Below are positions 1 through 12,523 of a stretch of 64,000 nucleotides of DNA, one piece after another. A program made the translations under genes and the position numbers. The notes beneath the pieces are model-generated. The model did no database searches. It saw only the letters and a program-made list of their open reading frames with translations, and was not told where the DNA came from. Origin of the DNA: Leptobrachium leishanense (lineage: Eukaryota; Chordata; Amphibia; Anura; Megophryidae); contig CM019063.1 in NCBI GenBank assembly GCA_009667805.1, positions 411,780,626-411,844,625 of the forward strand. Reading direction: 5' to 3'. The number at the start of each line of letters is the position of its first letter. Within the stretch, counting starts at the first letter, position 1.

Positions 1-346
1 AAATAGAAACGAAGGTGTATAGCTGTTCTCCAATAGTGCCTTTGACCATGACATATCTGCCTTCATCATCCGCCTTGTGGGCCAACAATTGGAATGGTAC
101 ATGCTTAGCAAACAGAACAGCCACCCCTCGGGATTTACCCTCCCTGTAATTACCAAAAAACCCCAGAGGGTATGAAGCGCTTCGGAGTGCCGGTGCCTTG
201 TCACACAAAAAATGTGCCTCCTGAATAAGAGCCACCGAGACTTGAGCCTTAGCAAAGTCCCGTAAAGCAATATGTCTCTTAGCAGGTATGTTCAATCCTC
301 CAGCGTTAATAGAGCGTATGAGCAATGGTCTGTGCTGGTATGCCAT
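1..346 (-). CDS. L1-type ORF2 N-terminus (AP-like endonuclease), partial
   Basis: The minus strand opens an ORF at 346 (MAYQHRPLLIRSINAGG) that runs without a stop to the window edge, 115 codons. SINAGGLNIPAKR followed by ALIQEAHF matches the start of the APE-type endonuclease of LINE ORF2, where the N of the first block and the E of QEAH are metal-binding or catalytic residues. In the family this enzyme nicks target DNA to prime reverse transcription. The remainder (RT and C-terminal region) is outside the window. Confidence 0.75.
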   Translation of the reverse strand, partial: MAYQHRPLLIRSINAGGLNIPAKRHIALRDFAKAQVSVALIQEAHFLCDKAPALRSASYPLGFFGNYREGKSRGVAVLFAKHVPFQLLAHKADDEGRYVMVKGTIGEQLYTFVSI

Positions 347-1094
347 GATAGTTAACCCTTATACAAGAACCCGAAGTGGGTGTACCAAGGGGAACGGGGT
401 AAGGGAAGGAGGGGGGTGAATACAAAAAGAAAACAATTAAACCTGAACAAAATACCGCGAGCGTGTGCCCAAAGCGGGGTGTAAATCCCAGGCGACGCTC
501 AGAGCGAAGCGGAGAGATGCCCCGCCTAAACAACTCCTTCCGGAGTGGGCTAATACCCCAGGGGAACGTATCCTGACATGAGAGTAATATAAGCGCAACA
601 ATAATCTGCAATAAAAGAGAAGAAAAAATTTACAAATTACAAAACCAGAGTCTCCAGGCGAATCTCACCCGCTGTCGAACGACCATAATTATTGTGTCTT
701 GTTGAGAAGTACTGTTAATGGTGCAATAAAAACCACACAGCCGTTCCAGGCGAAAAATGCGGGAAAGGGAGAGCAAAGGAACAGATATATATTCGGCGTA
801 TGACGTTCTCCAAAATTTGCAAAGACCACAGCGCAGGTCCGCTGGGGCCGTCAGATAGCCTCCTCTCCGTGGCAGGACTTGTATGCATAGAACACGTAGA
901 GGGGGAGCCATCCATCCCCGAAACCGCAGATGTCTCAATGGCAGCCAGAGGCAACGAAGGACACCACACGCAGTGTCTACATAATGTACCTCGCTCCACC
1001 AGAACTGTACGAACAATAGCGCGGGGTATTCAAACCTGCCATTAGATGTTCTCTCCACGATTGTGCCATGTAACAGAAGGACGACGTGCAATCC

Positions 1095-2204
1095 TCAAGC
1101 CTCCTGTGAATCGAACTGTGCGAACCGTCCGTCAGCGGCGGCACCACGTGGTGTTCTGCGCTGTCGGGGGACCCGTTGAGGCCTCTGCGTAGCAGAAGTG
1201 AGAAACCGTATTGGGTCAGGCCATTCCAAGATAGTATCGGGTGGTAGATTCAGCGTGGAGAGAAATTCAGGCAGTTCGTCACCACCACGCACCGTAACTG
1301 GGCCTTGAGGTACTTGTAATCCTGCCGGGTAGATCCACCGATATTGTAATCCCGCTTGTTGTAGGGCCGATGTTAGGGGTTTAAGTGCCCTCCTAGAATG
1401 TAAAGTGAGTAAGGATACATCTTGAAAGAGTTCCACTTTCGCTTCTTCAAATCGTAAGGCCGATTTATTCCTGGCCCCAGCCATGATAGCCTCCTTGACG
1501 CTAAACCGTAAGAGACAGCAAATGACGTCACGAGGGGGGCTGCCTGGGGGGCCCCGGGATCTTAGGGCGCGATGCCAGCGCTCCATTTCCACTACAGCAT
1601 CCGGCGCTTTTTGCAGTAGAAAATTAAATAGGTTGGTGAGGATGCGGTGTAGATCATCCGAATCGCGTTCGTTTTCAGGCAGGCCTCGTATTCTAATGTT
1701 ATTACGCCTGCCCCTGTTTTCGAGATCTTCAAGTTGTCTGGTGAGAGTTTGAAGTAAAGTGTGATGCAGGGTTAACTGTGTGGAGTGGGCCTGAATAGCG
1801 TCCGCCTGTGCCTGGTGTACCCCCTCCACCGCCACTATACGCTGGGTGAGGCCTAGAACATCTTGTCTCACCTGCTGTATTTCCCCTGAGAGGGAATGGT
1901 GTAGTTCTCTGGTGGCCGCTGCGAGATCATCTCTGGTTGGCAGGGCCCGCATAATCTGCAGGACATCTGGCGGCGGTTCCCAGCTGCCGCCGGGTGAAGC
2001 TGGGGAGTGTGGCGCTGGTGGTGTAGTAGCGGCCGCCATCTTAGGCCCCTCGTGTGTAGCCGGCCCGGCCGCCATCTTGGATTCCCCCTGCGGAACCTGT
2101 GCTCCCGAATGCGGTGGAAAATAGCCACGAATCCCACTGTGAGGTGGGCTGTGGCGTTCCTCTGGGGTTCCAGGGGCTTGGGTGAGCCTTTTGTGCTTGC
2201 CCAT
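1095..2204 (-). CDS. L1-type ORF1 protein (RNA-binding chaperone), 369 aa
   Basis: In this family the protein coats LINE RNA as a trimer and acts as a nucleic-acid chaperone in the cytoplasmic ribonucleoprotein. Visible parts: a basic, proline-rich N-terminus (1-85); a heptad-like region at about 90-165 that should form the coiled coil; the hallmark RRNNIRIRGLPE at about 166-177 opening the RRM-like domain; and a C-terminal domain ending near LQYRWIYP at about 305-315. The tail after residue 320 is low-complexity. The start is the first Met (MGKHKRLTQ) and there is no internal stop. Length is close to the usual 300-380 aa. The family call is firm; present activity is unknown. Confidence 0.85.
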   Translation of the reverse strand: MGKHKRLTQAPGTPEERHSPPHSGIRGYFPPHSGAQVPQGESKMAAGPATHEGPKMAAATTPPAPHSPASPGGSWEPPPDVLQIMRALPTRDDLAAATRELHHSLSGEIQQVRQDVLGLTQRIVAVEGVHQAQADAIQAHSTQLTLHHTLLQTLTRQLEDLENRGRRNNIRIRGLPENERDSDDLHRILTNLFNFLLQKAPDAVVEMERWHRALRSRGPPGSPPRDVICCLLRFSVKEAIMAGARNKSALRFEEAKVELFQDVSLLTLHSRRALKPLTSALQQAGLQYRWIYPAGLQVPQGPVTVRGGDELPEFLSTLNLPPDTILEWPDPIRFLTSATQRPQRVPRQRRTPRGAAADGRFAQFDSQEA

Positions 2205-2324
2205 GTCGCTTTAAAATGAAGCTGTGCTGCTGAAAGGTGAGAGTCCCTGGAGAGCCCAGCTAACAGGCAGCCATTAAGCTCAGCGGTCCGGACACGCCCC
2301 CCGATAATGACTTTTCTATGATAT

Positions 2325-2530
2325 ATATATATATTTTTTTTTGGGAAAGTATTTTACTTAGAAAAGATACATTGAGATTTCTCTCGTTTTCGTGTATGTC
2401 CTGGGTGGCGAGTATGTACAGTTAGGTGTCTTGTCCAAGGACACTTATTGGAGAGGTGCTCTTGCTGGGATTTGAACCTGTGTCTCCACAGTTATAGAGC
2501 AGTGATGTTACCTCTACTCCACCTAGCCAG
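2325..2530 (-). mobile_element. tRNA-derived SINE
   Basis: On the minus strand the first ~70 nt (2530-2461) look tRNA-like: an A-box-like TAGGTGGAGTAG and a B-box GGTTCAAATCC, one mismatch from the RNA polymerase III consensus. A non-tRNA body follows with CCTTGGACAAGACACCTAAC and ACATACTCGCCACCCAGGAC, ending near an AT-rich tail. The same body recurs at 63815-64000, and its 3' part at 59908-59995 and 18935-19005. This is a retroposed family, not a functional tRNA gene. Confidence 0.7.
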
Positions 2531-2974
2531 TACATATTGCCCATAAAAGAGGGATTGAGAAAGTTTATTACACATATAATATAAAAAGTGCATTACTCAG
2601 TTGCCAGTTTGTGTTTACACAATTCTCACACAATTGCATCACAGTCTTTCTTACCAAACAGTAATTTGTAGCCAACTGAGAAAGAAATTGCAAAATTTAG
2701 GTCACAAATCAGTTTTCAGCTTTTCCATCCTCCTTTTTTCTGGTCAGTTTCACTCTCCAATCTGCTATTTAGCGAATAAATGCCACAGTGATCTCTGAAG
2801 TGATGAGAAGAGAGGTCCTGAAAATTATCTGCTTAACTATCTGCCCCTGATATAAAGAAATTGCATATGGAAACGCCATCCGATATTCTGAGAACTGATA
2901 AATCCTTTTTAGCTTACCACTGATCCTCTGTCGTATTACAACAAAGTGCTTAGGGTATTTCTTAATTACATAGG
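2531..2974. other. No recognised feature
   Basis: AT-rich sequence with no convincing ORF, RNA gene or repeat that I can name. Confidence 0.4.
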
Positions 2975-3927
2975 GGTCTATTCACAAAGCACCGAAATTG
3001 AACTCAATTTCGGTGCTTTTCATTTAGACACATTTAGGCTCATTTCAGTGATTCCATTTAGTCGAAAATTCAGGGAATTCGCTATTTCTAAAATGGAGTC
3101 GCTGAAGCAGTTATCAGGTGTCGGCGAGAAGTGGCGAATTCCACCAAACTGGAAAAAAATACTTACCTATTCTCCTAATAGGAGCTTAAAGCAATTAAAA
3201 TGTAGTAAAATGTATCTAAATAATAAAAAAGTCTTTTAAAAATTAAAAACCCAAAAAGTATTTTAAGAAATACAAAAAGGTCTTTTCAAAAATAAAGGAT
3301 TTTGTAAAAAATGTAATGATAAATGATCTTTAAAAAACAATTACAAAATATATTACATTTATTACATTGAACCCTATTAGGCCTGTGTCAGACGAACGCA
3401 GTGATCACGTCCGTGTTTAACGTCCGTCGTAGCATAGAATCATGAGCAATAGAGACCAACACACTAAGCACATCCGCACCGAACTGCGCACGCACAACGC
3501 ACGTGGCAAACGGACGCAAGTTAGGCAAGAACGTAAAACCACTAGGTCTGACGCGCAAAGTGCGTCACGTCCGCGTAGCGTTCTGTGAGTGATGAGATGT
3601 CAGACGGACCGCATTTGCGACGTCCAGCACCTTGACACACACAATGGCTTTTCATATCATGTACCAATTTTTATCATTTTTCATATTAATTTTGTTTCCC
3701 ATAATTCCCTTTTTTGTTCTACGTCCGTCAAGAAAAACGGACCGTGTGGTGTCTACAGTATCTTCCGTCAGAACGTCTTTCCATTATGCACGCACGCAGA
3801 GTGCGCTCACACTGCGTTCGTCTGACCCTAGCCTTAGATTCGCCTGTTTTAACCTATAGAATGGAAACACCGAAATCAGGTCATTGTGCTGCAATTTCGG
3901 TACAATTTGGCATTCTGTGAATAGACC
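2975..3927. mobile_element. MITE with GGTCTATTCACA inverted termini
   Basis: The left end reads GGTCTATTCACAAAGCACC and the right end TGTGAATAGACC, forming inverted repeats. Next to the left end is a palindrome around ACCGAAATTGA and TCAATTTCGGT. No transposase is encoded. The element is interrupted by another MITE at 3380-3833. Superfamily is uncertain. Confidence 0.6.
3380..3833. mobile_element. Harbinger-like MITE (GGCTAGGGTCAGAC family), nested
   Basis: The ends GGCCTGTGTCAGACGAACGC and GCGTTCGTCTGACCCTAGCC are inverted repeats. TTA flanks both sides (3377-3379 and 3834-3836), a 3-bp TWA-type duplication as used by PIF/Harbinger. The same family occurs at 37263-37688 and 61067-61476, and as a half copy at 16908. 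No coding capacity is visible. Confidence 0.65.
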
Positions 3928-4916
3928 AATCAATAGTTCTCTATAGGACAATATCGGTGCCATTGAATGCTGCCAAATCGCAGTGAAATGTACCCTATTT
4001 GAATACACAAACGGCCCGAAATTGCATCCACCATTAAACTTACCGTTCGGTTCAATTCAGTGGCAAAAGTGAAGGGGAGAAACGTAGCAGTTGCTGACAG
4101 AGACTCTACAGATCTTCCAACTGCCCCATCTGAAACTATAAAGGGTAAAGGTCCTCAGTCACGCAATATGAATACTGCTATGTGATTGGTTGGAACGTAC
4201 AAATGCAAATATTACAATACACTTGATAAGCCTTGTTAGACCCTGTGTGACTGTTATATCAATACCGCTGTGTTTTTTTTCTTCTGTTATATATTCTTTC
4301 ATGATTTGTTTATTGTCGTTTACATTTGTCATACTGCTGAATTTCACATTTTATGCTGTGTGCTGTAAATGTAGTGTTCTTTGTTTTATCAAAACCGTAA
4401 ACACAGTAAATACTGGTGAAAAGTAAAGTTGTGTTACAAAACTATTTATCATTAAACTGCTTCTCCATTGTTTATTCTCCATTGTTTTAGTTAAACACAT
4501 CATGTGGGCATGAAAGTAGGAACATGATGTACTTTTTTCTTGACTATACCTATGTTAGCAGTGTAACTAAACAGTATGTCGTGCCAGGAAATCGGAAAAA
4601 CACTAACTATGCCTCAAAAACATCAGCTTTGGGAAATAATTGAACATGCCTCAATTATTCAAACTTAGGATCTATTTGGATATTGCTTTCACATAAATGA
4701 TTGAATTCCATAAAAAATGTAGAGCTAGATTTCGAGTCAGGGGTAAACTATAAGCATAACTAGAATTGCTGTAAACTTGCCAAGTCAATTGAGCTTGGGG
4801 CCAGGAATATGAGCTGAAACCAATGGCAGTGCAAATTGCCACTTCGCTTTGGGTTTTCAACTCACAATGATATTTCCCTAAGCAATTCCCTATTTGTGAC
4901 TACTTTGGAGATTCTC
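3928..4916. other. No recognised feature
   Basis: AT-rich intergenic sequence. I see no conserved coding frame, RNA gene or bounded repeat. Confidence 0.35.
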
Positions 4917-5252
4917 TTAACTCCTTGCTGCCCCAGGACGTGCTATGCTGTCCTGGCGGCGGGAGGGCTTTGAAGAAGCAGGGTGTACAGGTACGCCCCG
5001 CTGTCTTCAATGGGCCGCCTCGGCCCCTCCTTGCAGCCTGTGAGCGCCTGCGCGAGACGCGCATCATTGGTTGCACAGAGACAACCTGAACTCAGGCCGT
5101 CCCCCTACAGCCAATGACGCATGCCGTGCAATGGCCGCAGGGCGGGCTGCAATCTGTGGCTCGTAACGGCACCTGTCGGTGAGGCGTACCTATACGAATT
5201 GCCGGTGTTAAGCCCCCCGATGGGTGATGCCCACTCATCATTAAGGGGTTAA
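4917..5252. mobile_element. piggyBac-like MITE (TTAA flanked)
   Basis: Begins TTAACTCCTTGCTGCC and ends AAGGGGTTAA. TTAA target duplications plus short CCYTT-type inverted ends are the piggyBac signature. The interior is GC-rich with short palindromes and no ORF. Relatives are at 14741-15912, 17071-18506, 17908-18167 and 29645-29847. Confidence 0.6.
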
Positions 5253-5599
5253 TGTCTGTGGTACGTTTACATCAGCTCTGGTTAAGTTAACTCTGACAAG
5301 TAGTTTAGCTTAGCGAGCGAAAAGATAGATACACACATAGACAGAAGGAGAGATGGATAGACAAAGAGATAACATATTGGCATCAAAATGATATGTCTAT
5401 TTGCTGGGTATATCAGCATAGAGTCTAATGTTTACAAAACACTATCTTCGCTTAAACAGTAGTTTCTAGATATGACCATCATGTGATGGGTGAAAAGTCA
5501 TTGAACTTTATTCCGCCCAGCAGCACTTAGCACGGATTGGTAAGTCAAAACTATCATTGCATCAGATTTCCAAAGTAATAACATTAGTGTGTCACTGAC
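5253..5599. other. No recognised feature, short MITE fragment
   Basis: Around 5265-5300 there is a piece resembling the CAGCTCTGGTTAAGTTA arm of the element at 59837-60057. The rest is unassigned. Confidence 0.3.
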
Positions 5600-6185
5600 T
5601 CGCTACCGGTTGTTTTCTTTTGCTTTTTAAGATTTTATTTGATAAGGTAATAAGTTTACAAATCAACCAATAAACTTGGCCTCGCAGGGCCAAACAACTC
5701 AAGCACATATAGACCATAAAATATAAGAGAGAAAGAATGGACATCATAAGGAGGCAGTAAGAAAATAAAAATAATACTAATAGAAGTAAAAATAAAAATA
5801 AAATAGAAAAATATATAAGTGGCCTCGCAAGACCAAATGTCAGCCTGCAAATCGCATAACAAAATAAAGAGCACAGAGAGTCCCTGCCAAAATAACCCCC
5901 TGCGGAGCAGTAACGCTTCTTGAAAGACCGGAAAAAAAAAACGTCAAGGTGGTAAGTCCCCACAAAAAAATACACAAAATCTGTATATAGTCAACAACTA
6001 CATCGGAAACAGTGCAAAAATACTGATAGGAATAAGTAAAAATTAAAAGTTAAGAATCAAAAAAGGGTGGGGGATCCAGAAGGGAAGAAAATTGCCAAAA
6101 TCACAGGAAAAAAGGAACGGGGAGTACAGTAATATCACAGAATCAAACTTTCCAGATGTAGAAACAAAATCTCATTCTCCAAAGT

Positions 6186-7332
6186 CTAGCCCGGATCCAT
6201 CGAAACAGTAGAAGCGCATTGAGGTTCAGGGCCAGGAGGCTGCGGGGCAGAAGAAAGGCCCAGGGAACACAACGTGCGCCAGGCCTCTTTCGGGGAAGAC
6301 ACCAAGTGGAACAAATTATTGTGGCAAATATATAAGGTACCCACCACTCCCCAGCGATAACGCACCCCAGCGCCCCTCAAAAAAGCTGTTATCTCACGAA
6401 ATTGCCGCCGAGCTAGCAGCGTCATAAAGGGCAGATCGTTGAAAAACACTAAAGAAAGGCCCTCCAAAAGGTATTGAAGCCCGGGCAACTGGGGACGACA
6501 TTAGGCGACACTTGTCCGTTTCCTCCGAGGCAATGGCGAGCACGTCACGCAGGGAGTCCGCTGGGGCCATCGCCGCTTTCCACAGACGGATGAAATGACA
6601 TGTCCCGGTCGGTGTCCCTAGAACATGCAACGCAAATCTATTGACAACTGTCAGCAAGGAGTCAGCAGCGACCTTTTCCGGGATCCCCCAAATCCAGACA
6701 TTTTTCCTGCGGTGGCGGGTCTCCGCAGCCTCCACCGTGCCAGTAAGTAATGACACCTGGGCTTTGAGAGATTCCATTTGCGGTTCGAGCTGTGCCTCGC
6801 TCTCCTTCCATCGCCGGCAACCGCCCTTTGATAGATGTAATTTCCGACGACAGGGACGCAAAGTCCGTTTGCCAGATCGTCCGCATCTCCTCCAGCGTCT
6901 CTCCCAACAGGCGTCTGATGGCACCCTCCGTGAGGGGTAGAAGGCCTCCGTTACTCCGTGTGCAATCTTAGGTACCTTCGCCACGTCACCAGAGGGTCCT
7001 GTTGCTACTTTGATCTTGCGTGCCGCCGTTAGCTTTGGTGCACTGGGGGTATCTGCTGTCCATTTTGTCATCTCCAATTTTCGAGGAGTCCCCCTTGTAG
7101 CCACAGAAGCCTCCGATCAATACGGGTCCTCACCATCCGAAGAACTCGCCGTTGGAGACACGTAAGTCTGCGGGGAATCCTGCCGCCTCCGCCGGGTGTT
7201 CCCCAAGAAGTCACTCTGCCGGGGGTCATCCGGCGACTGGGGTTTTTTGCCCAACTTCCTACCCATGGGTGTGGGGGTATTCAGAGAGCGCCGCCGTCTG
7301 GGGCTGAGTGTGCTACTGGAGAAGCGCCTCAA
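6186..7332 (-). pseudogene. Decayed L1-type ORF1
   Basis: Three minus-strand frames join to one ORF1-like protein. The N-terminus is basic and serine-rich (7332-7117). The middle has the RRM hallmark in altered form, RKNVWIWGIPEK, followed by RFALHVLG (about 6720-6600). The C-terminal domain is DLPFMTLLARRQFREITAFL then GAGVRYRWG (about 6450-6350). Frame changes near 7110 and 6480 break it. It differs clearly from the ORF1 at 1095-2204, so it is a second L1-type lineage. The flank at 5600-6185 probably belongs to the same insertion but shows no recognisable ORF2. Confidence 0.7.
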
Positions 7333-7489
7333 ATATGGCCGCCCTACCAGTTGTTTTTTTTAAGAATAAATAAAATTCAGAAACTGATTAAAAATCAAGA
7401 AATACACACGCCATTTTTAATCCTTACACAAATTTTATAGAAATGGTGCGCTTGTCATTCATATCCTGTGATCTGGATAAACTCTTTTA

Positions 7490-7626
7490 CAGGGCTGTCA
7501 AACTCCTGGCCCCCAGATGTCGATGCCTACAATTCCCAGAATTCTTTCAATGTAATAGATGGCCAGGGAATTATGGGTGTTGTAGTTCAGCAACATCTGG
7601 GGGCCTAGTTTGACAGCATTGCCCTA
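7490..7626. mobile_element. Short hAT-like MITE with TACAATTCCCA motif
   Basis: Near-palindrome: AGGGCTGTCAAACTCCTGG at the left and AGTTTGACAGC at the right, with matching inner arms CCCCCAGATG and CATCTGGGGG. The interior carries TACAATTCCCAGAATTC and, inverted, a second ACTACAACACCCATAATTC-like site. No ORF. Confidence 0.55.
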
Positions 7627-7679
7627 TTACTTGAGAGTGTAGCATCAGAATATAGGGAACAGGTTAAAGAAATAAAGTG

Positions 7680-8466
7680 TCACACTATAAGGGTTATTAA
7701 AAGAGCACCGAACTTGACACTGAAGGGCACTGAATGGTGAATTTCACCATACGGTGCAATTTCATGGCAGTTCGGCTATTCACCAAGCTGTCAATTCTCC
7801 AAATACTGACAAATTGACAGCGAAATAAAGTACAATTCGTCTCAGATAACCGTATTTCAGCGATCTTCGGCAGTACTGTATTTGTCCCTTAGAGAAGTAA
7901 TGGTTAATCTATTCAGGGAACGCCGAATGGCACCGAAGTGTTGGTGAAATGCCCAGATTTTCAGTGGTTCAGTCCGACAGGTTAAAACAGGCGATTCCCT
8001 GTCAGGAATGGCACCGGGGTGGCACCGCAGGTTCAGGGAGTCTAAGCCCAGGATGCAGGGATGCTCTGAAGGTACCTTGGTTAGGCTGATGTTATGTGAT
8101 CCGAGGCGTGGTACAATGGGGGTTATCCAGGAGAATTGTCAGCAGGCGATCCTAGGTCGAGGGACTGGTACAGCGGGATAGTCGTTGAAGCAAGCAGGGG
8201 GTCTGATACACAGTAAGTCTTTAGCAATAGTTCAGCTATGTTTGCAGGATAGACTTGCAATGCGAAGCCATGGTAGAAAGGTGGGAGTGACTCTTTATTT
8301 GCAAGCAGGAGGGTGAGGTGTGTGTGGTGCTTGTGCTTTTACTGTTTAACCCCTCTCCTTGCTGGATTGGAACGGGGGCAGCACTTTACATGTGCTGCCT
8401 GAGCAAGGAATGTGATCCTGGGGTGGTCAGTGATGGGGATCCTTACAATCCCATAGGATTCAATAT
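7680..8466. other. MITE left end and LTR-like fragment
   Basis: About 7686-8035 resembles the GGGTTATT...GCACCGAA class of MITE (compare 2975-3927 and 60317-60908) but lacks a matching right end. About 8036-8440 has the texture of an antisense gypsy-type LTR (AGCCCAGGATGCAG, GTCTGATACACAGTAAGTC), comparable to the solo LTR at 13294. No target duplication was found, so boundaries are uncertain. Confidence 0.35.
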
Positions 8467-8474
8467 AACAAAAT

Positions 8475-9442
8475 TAGGGCTGCGGAAATTAACAATCCAT
8501 CGATTAATCGTAAAATTTTTGGGTCGATTAAAAATATTTTAATCGACCGCCGCCGCGTGTTTGGTTCCCTATGAGCGTCCGAACTCCGAAGGCATGGAGC
8601 TTGGCTGCTCACCTGGGGGAACCACGTGACCAGAACCCTGCCTTCAGACTCTCATAAGGAGCCAAACATGCGGCGGCAGGAGGTGAGAGCTTGGGCAATA
8701 TATCCATGTATGAGCTGGGGCAATATATCCATGTAAGAGCTATGGGCAATACATCCATGTATGAGCTGAGGGCAATATATCCATGTATGAGCTGGGGCAA
8801 ATATATCCATGTGTGAGCTGGGGGCAATATATCCATTTGTGAGCTGGGGGCAATATACTCATGTATGAGCTGGGGCAATATATCCATGTAAGAGCTATGG
8901 GCAATATATCCATGTGTGAGCTGGGGGCAATATATCCATGTGTGAGCTGGGGGCAATATATCCATGTATGAGCGGGGGCAATATATCCATGTGTGAGCTG
9001 GGGCAACATATCCACGTATGAGTTGGGGGCAATATATCCATGTGTGAGCTGGGGGCAATATATTCATGCATGAGCAGGGGGCAAATATATCCATGCATGA
9101 CCTGGGGGCAATATATCCATGTATGAGCTGAGGGCAATATATCCATGTGTGAGCTGGGGGCAATATAATAACTTACGTCAGTGCTACAGTTTGAATTTAA
9201 GACGTATTTGTGTGAACTGTGAAGTAAAGTCATGGATTGTTTAAACTAACCAGTGTCGGTTGATTGTATATAGTGTATCCCACATTTACCACTGACTAAT
9301 GCAGAGTTGAAATGCATGCAGATCAGCTAAAAGTAGTTGGATCTGTATGTGCGTTATAATTAAGTGAAGTTAATCGATTAATGTTTGTGTTTTTTTGTTG
9401 TTTTTAAATCGAACATGAAAATTTTAATCATTACCAGCCCTA
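8475..9442. mobile_element. hAT-type MITE with passenger palindrome and minisatellite
   Basis: TAGGGCTGCGGAAATTAAC at the left and CATTACCAGCCCTA at the right are hAT-like inverted ends, with ATCGATTAAT motifs inside both. An exact 8-bp duplication AACAAAAT (8467-8474 and 9443-9450) confirms the borders. Inside the left end lies a GC-rich block (8550-8690) with CGCCGCCGCGT, GAGCGTCCGA and CACGTGACC, then a 26-bp minisatellite (8690-9165). No transposase. Confidence 0.85.
8690..9165. repeat. Minisatellite, ~26-bp unit (GAGCTGGGGGCAATATATCCATGTGT)
   Basis: About 18 imperfect units with core GAGCTGGGGGCAATATATCC and varying ATGTAT or ATGTGT spacers. Long open frames across it on the minus strand are a by-product of the periodic sequence. 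The same core builds the arrays at 31803, 47085, 51905 and 58048. Confidence 0.9.
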
Positions 9443-9450
9443 AACAAAAT

Positions 9451-9996
9451 ATTTGATTCCCATTTTTCTTAATGCTTTTTTTTTTCATTCTAAACAGACC
9501 TTTTTATTATAGGCCCTTTTTTTAAATATTTCCACACATTTTCATGCATGTTTATTGTTTTAAACACCTTTAAACCTTTAAAAAAATGGCAGAGTTCCTT
9601 TTTTCCGCAGTCTGGCAGCGTTTGATGGTCAGTTCGGTGGTTTTCTACGGCTTTCAGCAGGATGATCGGTTGTCTTCAGCATTGTTCATCGGGCTTATTG
9701 GAGATCGGCGTTCAGCGGTCTTCAGTGGCTCCACGTTTGGCGCACTTCGGGGACCCTGCGGTGAACAGTGAATTCAACGCAGGGTCAGCGAACTGGAATC
9801 GCTGAAGTGCGCCGGACGACAGAGCAGCTCTTTGAATAACCCTCTATGAGTCATTGCTACTCCTTAACCTTTGCAGCCAAGTTGCTTTTGCTTGGTTACA
9901 TATTAAAAAAAATAATAGAAAAACACAGAAAACCTGGCTAATAAATAATGAGAAATAGTACATCTGTACAACACGTCGGCAGAGTTAGCCAATGTA
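9451..9996. other. Half MITE and shared diverged repeat
   Basis: About 9580-9843 ends in CTCTTTGAATAACCCT, the right terminus of the MITE class seen at 19279 and 50848; a left end was not found. About 9845-9960 resembles 12955-13060 (AAGTTGC...TTTGCTTG...CTGGCTAATAAATAATG), an unnamed diverged repeat. Confidence 0.35.
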
Positions 9997-10660
9997 GGGC
10001 CCTATTACAATCTTCGCGCAAACGTCAGCAAAACCCTTTGCGCAGAAAGTCGTATTACAATCTCAGCGCAACAAGCGCGCTTATACGTCTACTGCGCGTG
10101 AACCTGCGCGAAAGCTGCGCAGGCTTACTGTACTTTCCGCATCCTATACTTAACATTGTGAACGCAAATGCGTTTGTGCGCTGGTACGCGGATGGTATTA
10201 CAATCTATGCGCAGTTTGTAACGCACAGCCTTTGCACGCATAATTTTAGCAACTCCTAAAAGCTGGTATTAATGGCAAATTCTATCAAGCTGGCTGAAAC
10301 CAAATACACCAGCCCAAAAAAAAAGAAATACGCAGCAAAGTATAGTTACACATTCTACACATACTAAACCAATAAATTTGAGAAGTTGTGTGTGTTTTTG
10401 ATGCAGCATATATGCGCAGATTGACTTAACGTGAGACAATTGTGGTTCTTAATTCTGATTGTCCACACACTGATTTCTGCGCACAACACTGCTGCGCCCG
10501 TGTTTGTGCGCGTCCGTTTTGTGCGTGTTATTTTTTGGTGGATGAAAAAATGCGCGAGGATTGTACTACCAACGTTGTTTTACGCGCTTAAACGTTCAAC
10601 GCTTTGCGCAAAAATTCACACGTTGCTCGTGCGTTTTTGCGTGAAGAATGTAATAGGGCC
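9997..10660. mobile_element. Palindromic MITE with GGGCCCTATTACA ends
   Basis: Left end GGGCCCTATTACAATCTTCG and right end TGTAATAGGGCC are inverted. The arms are rich in GCGCAAACG and CGTTTGCGC-type words, so the element is almost a single long hairpin. There is no coding sequence. A Tc1-type element inserted 13 bp beyond its right end. Confidence 0.6.
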
Positions 10661-10673
10661 TGTAGTATAGCTA

Positions 10674-12284
<1,611 letters not shown>

Positions 12285-12346
12285 TAATTTCTCTACCTTG
12301 GATAGTGCTTGCTCAGATATTAATGCTCTAAATAAAATATTCCTTC

Positions 12347-12523
12347 TCCCAGCCCTGGTCCTCAGGACCCCCTAACAGGCCAGATTTTAAGGATTCCCTT
12401 GGGGAAATGCAGACTGAATCCTGCAATCACCGAGCAGCAAATCATATCACCTATGCTGTGCTTCTCATATCCGGTAAACCCAGCCTGTTAGGGGTACTTG
12501 AGGATCAGGGTTGGGAAACACTG
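12347..12523. mobile_element. hAT-like MITE (CCTGGTCCTCAGGACCC family)
   Basis: Left part CCCTGGTCCTCAGGACCCCC and right part GAGGATCAGGGTTGGG form diverged inverted repeats around CTAACAGGCCAG and CAGCCTGTTAG. A second copy lies at 19891-20058. No ORF. Confidence 0.55.

Larger units (their letters stand above)
1..2215 (-). mobile_element. L1-type LINE, 5' part (ORF1, spacer, start of ORF2)
   Basis: This is a non-LTR retrotransposon read on the minus strand. Its order is 5' flank near 2215, ORF1 (2204-1095), a spacer of about 750 bp (1094-347) and the beginning of ORF2 (346 to the window edge). ORF1 is open over its full length and the visible ORF2 is open, so the copy may be fairly young. 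Whether it is L1 proper or a Tx1-like relative cannot be settled without the reverse transcriptase, which lies outside the window. The spacer shows no feature I recognise. Confidence 0.8.

Noticed and set aside
2461..2530. Possible tRNA gene
   Set aside because: B box is present but the cloverleaf is poor and the sequence is fused to a repeated SINE body.
8690..9165. Regular repeats resembling a CRISPR array
   Set aside because: Units are contiguous with no unique spacers, no cas genes are present and the context is eukaryotic; it is a minisatellite.
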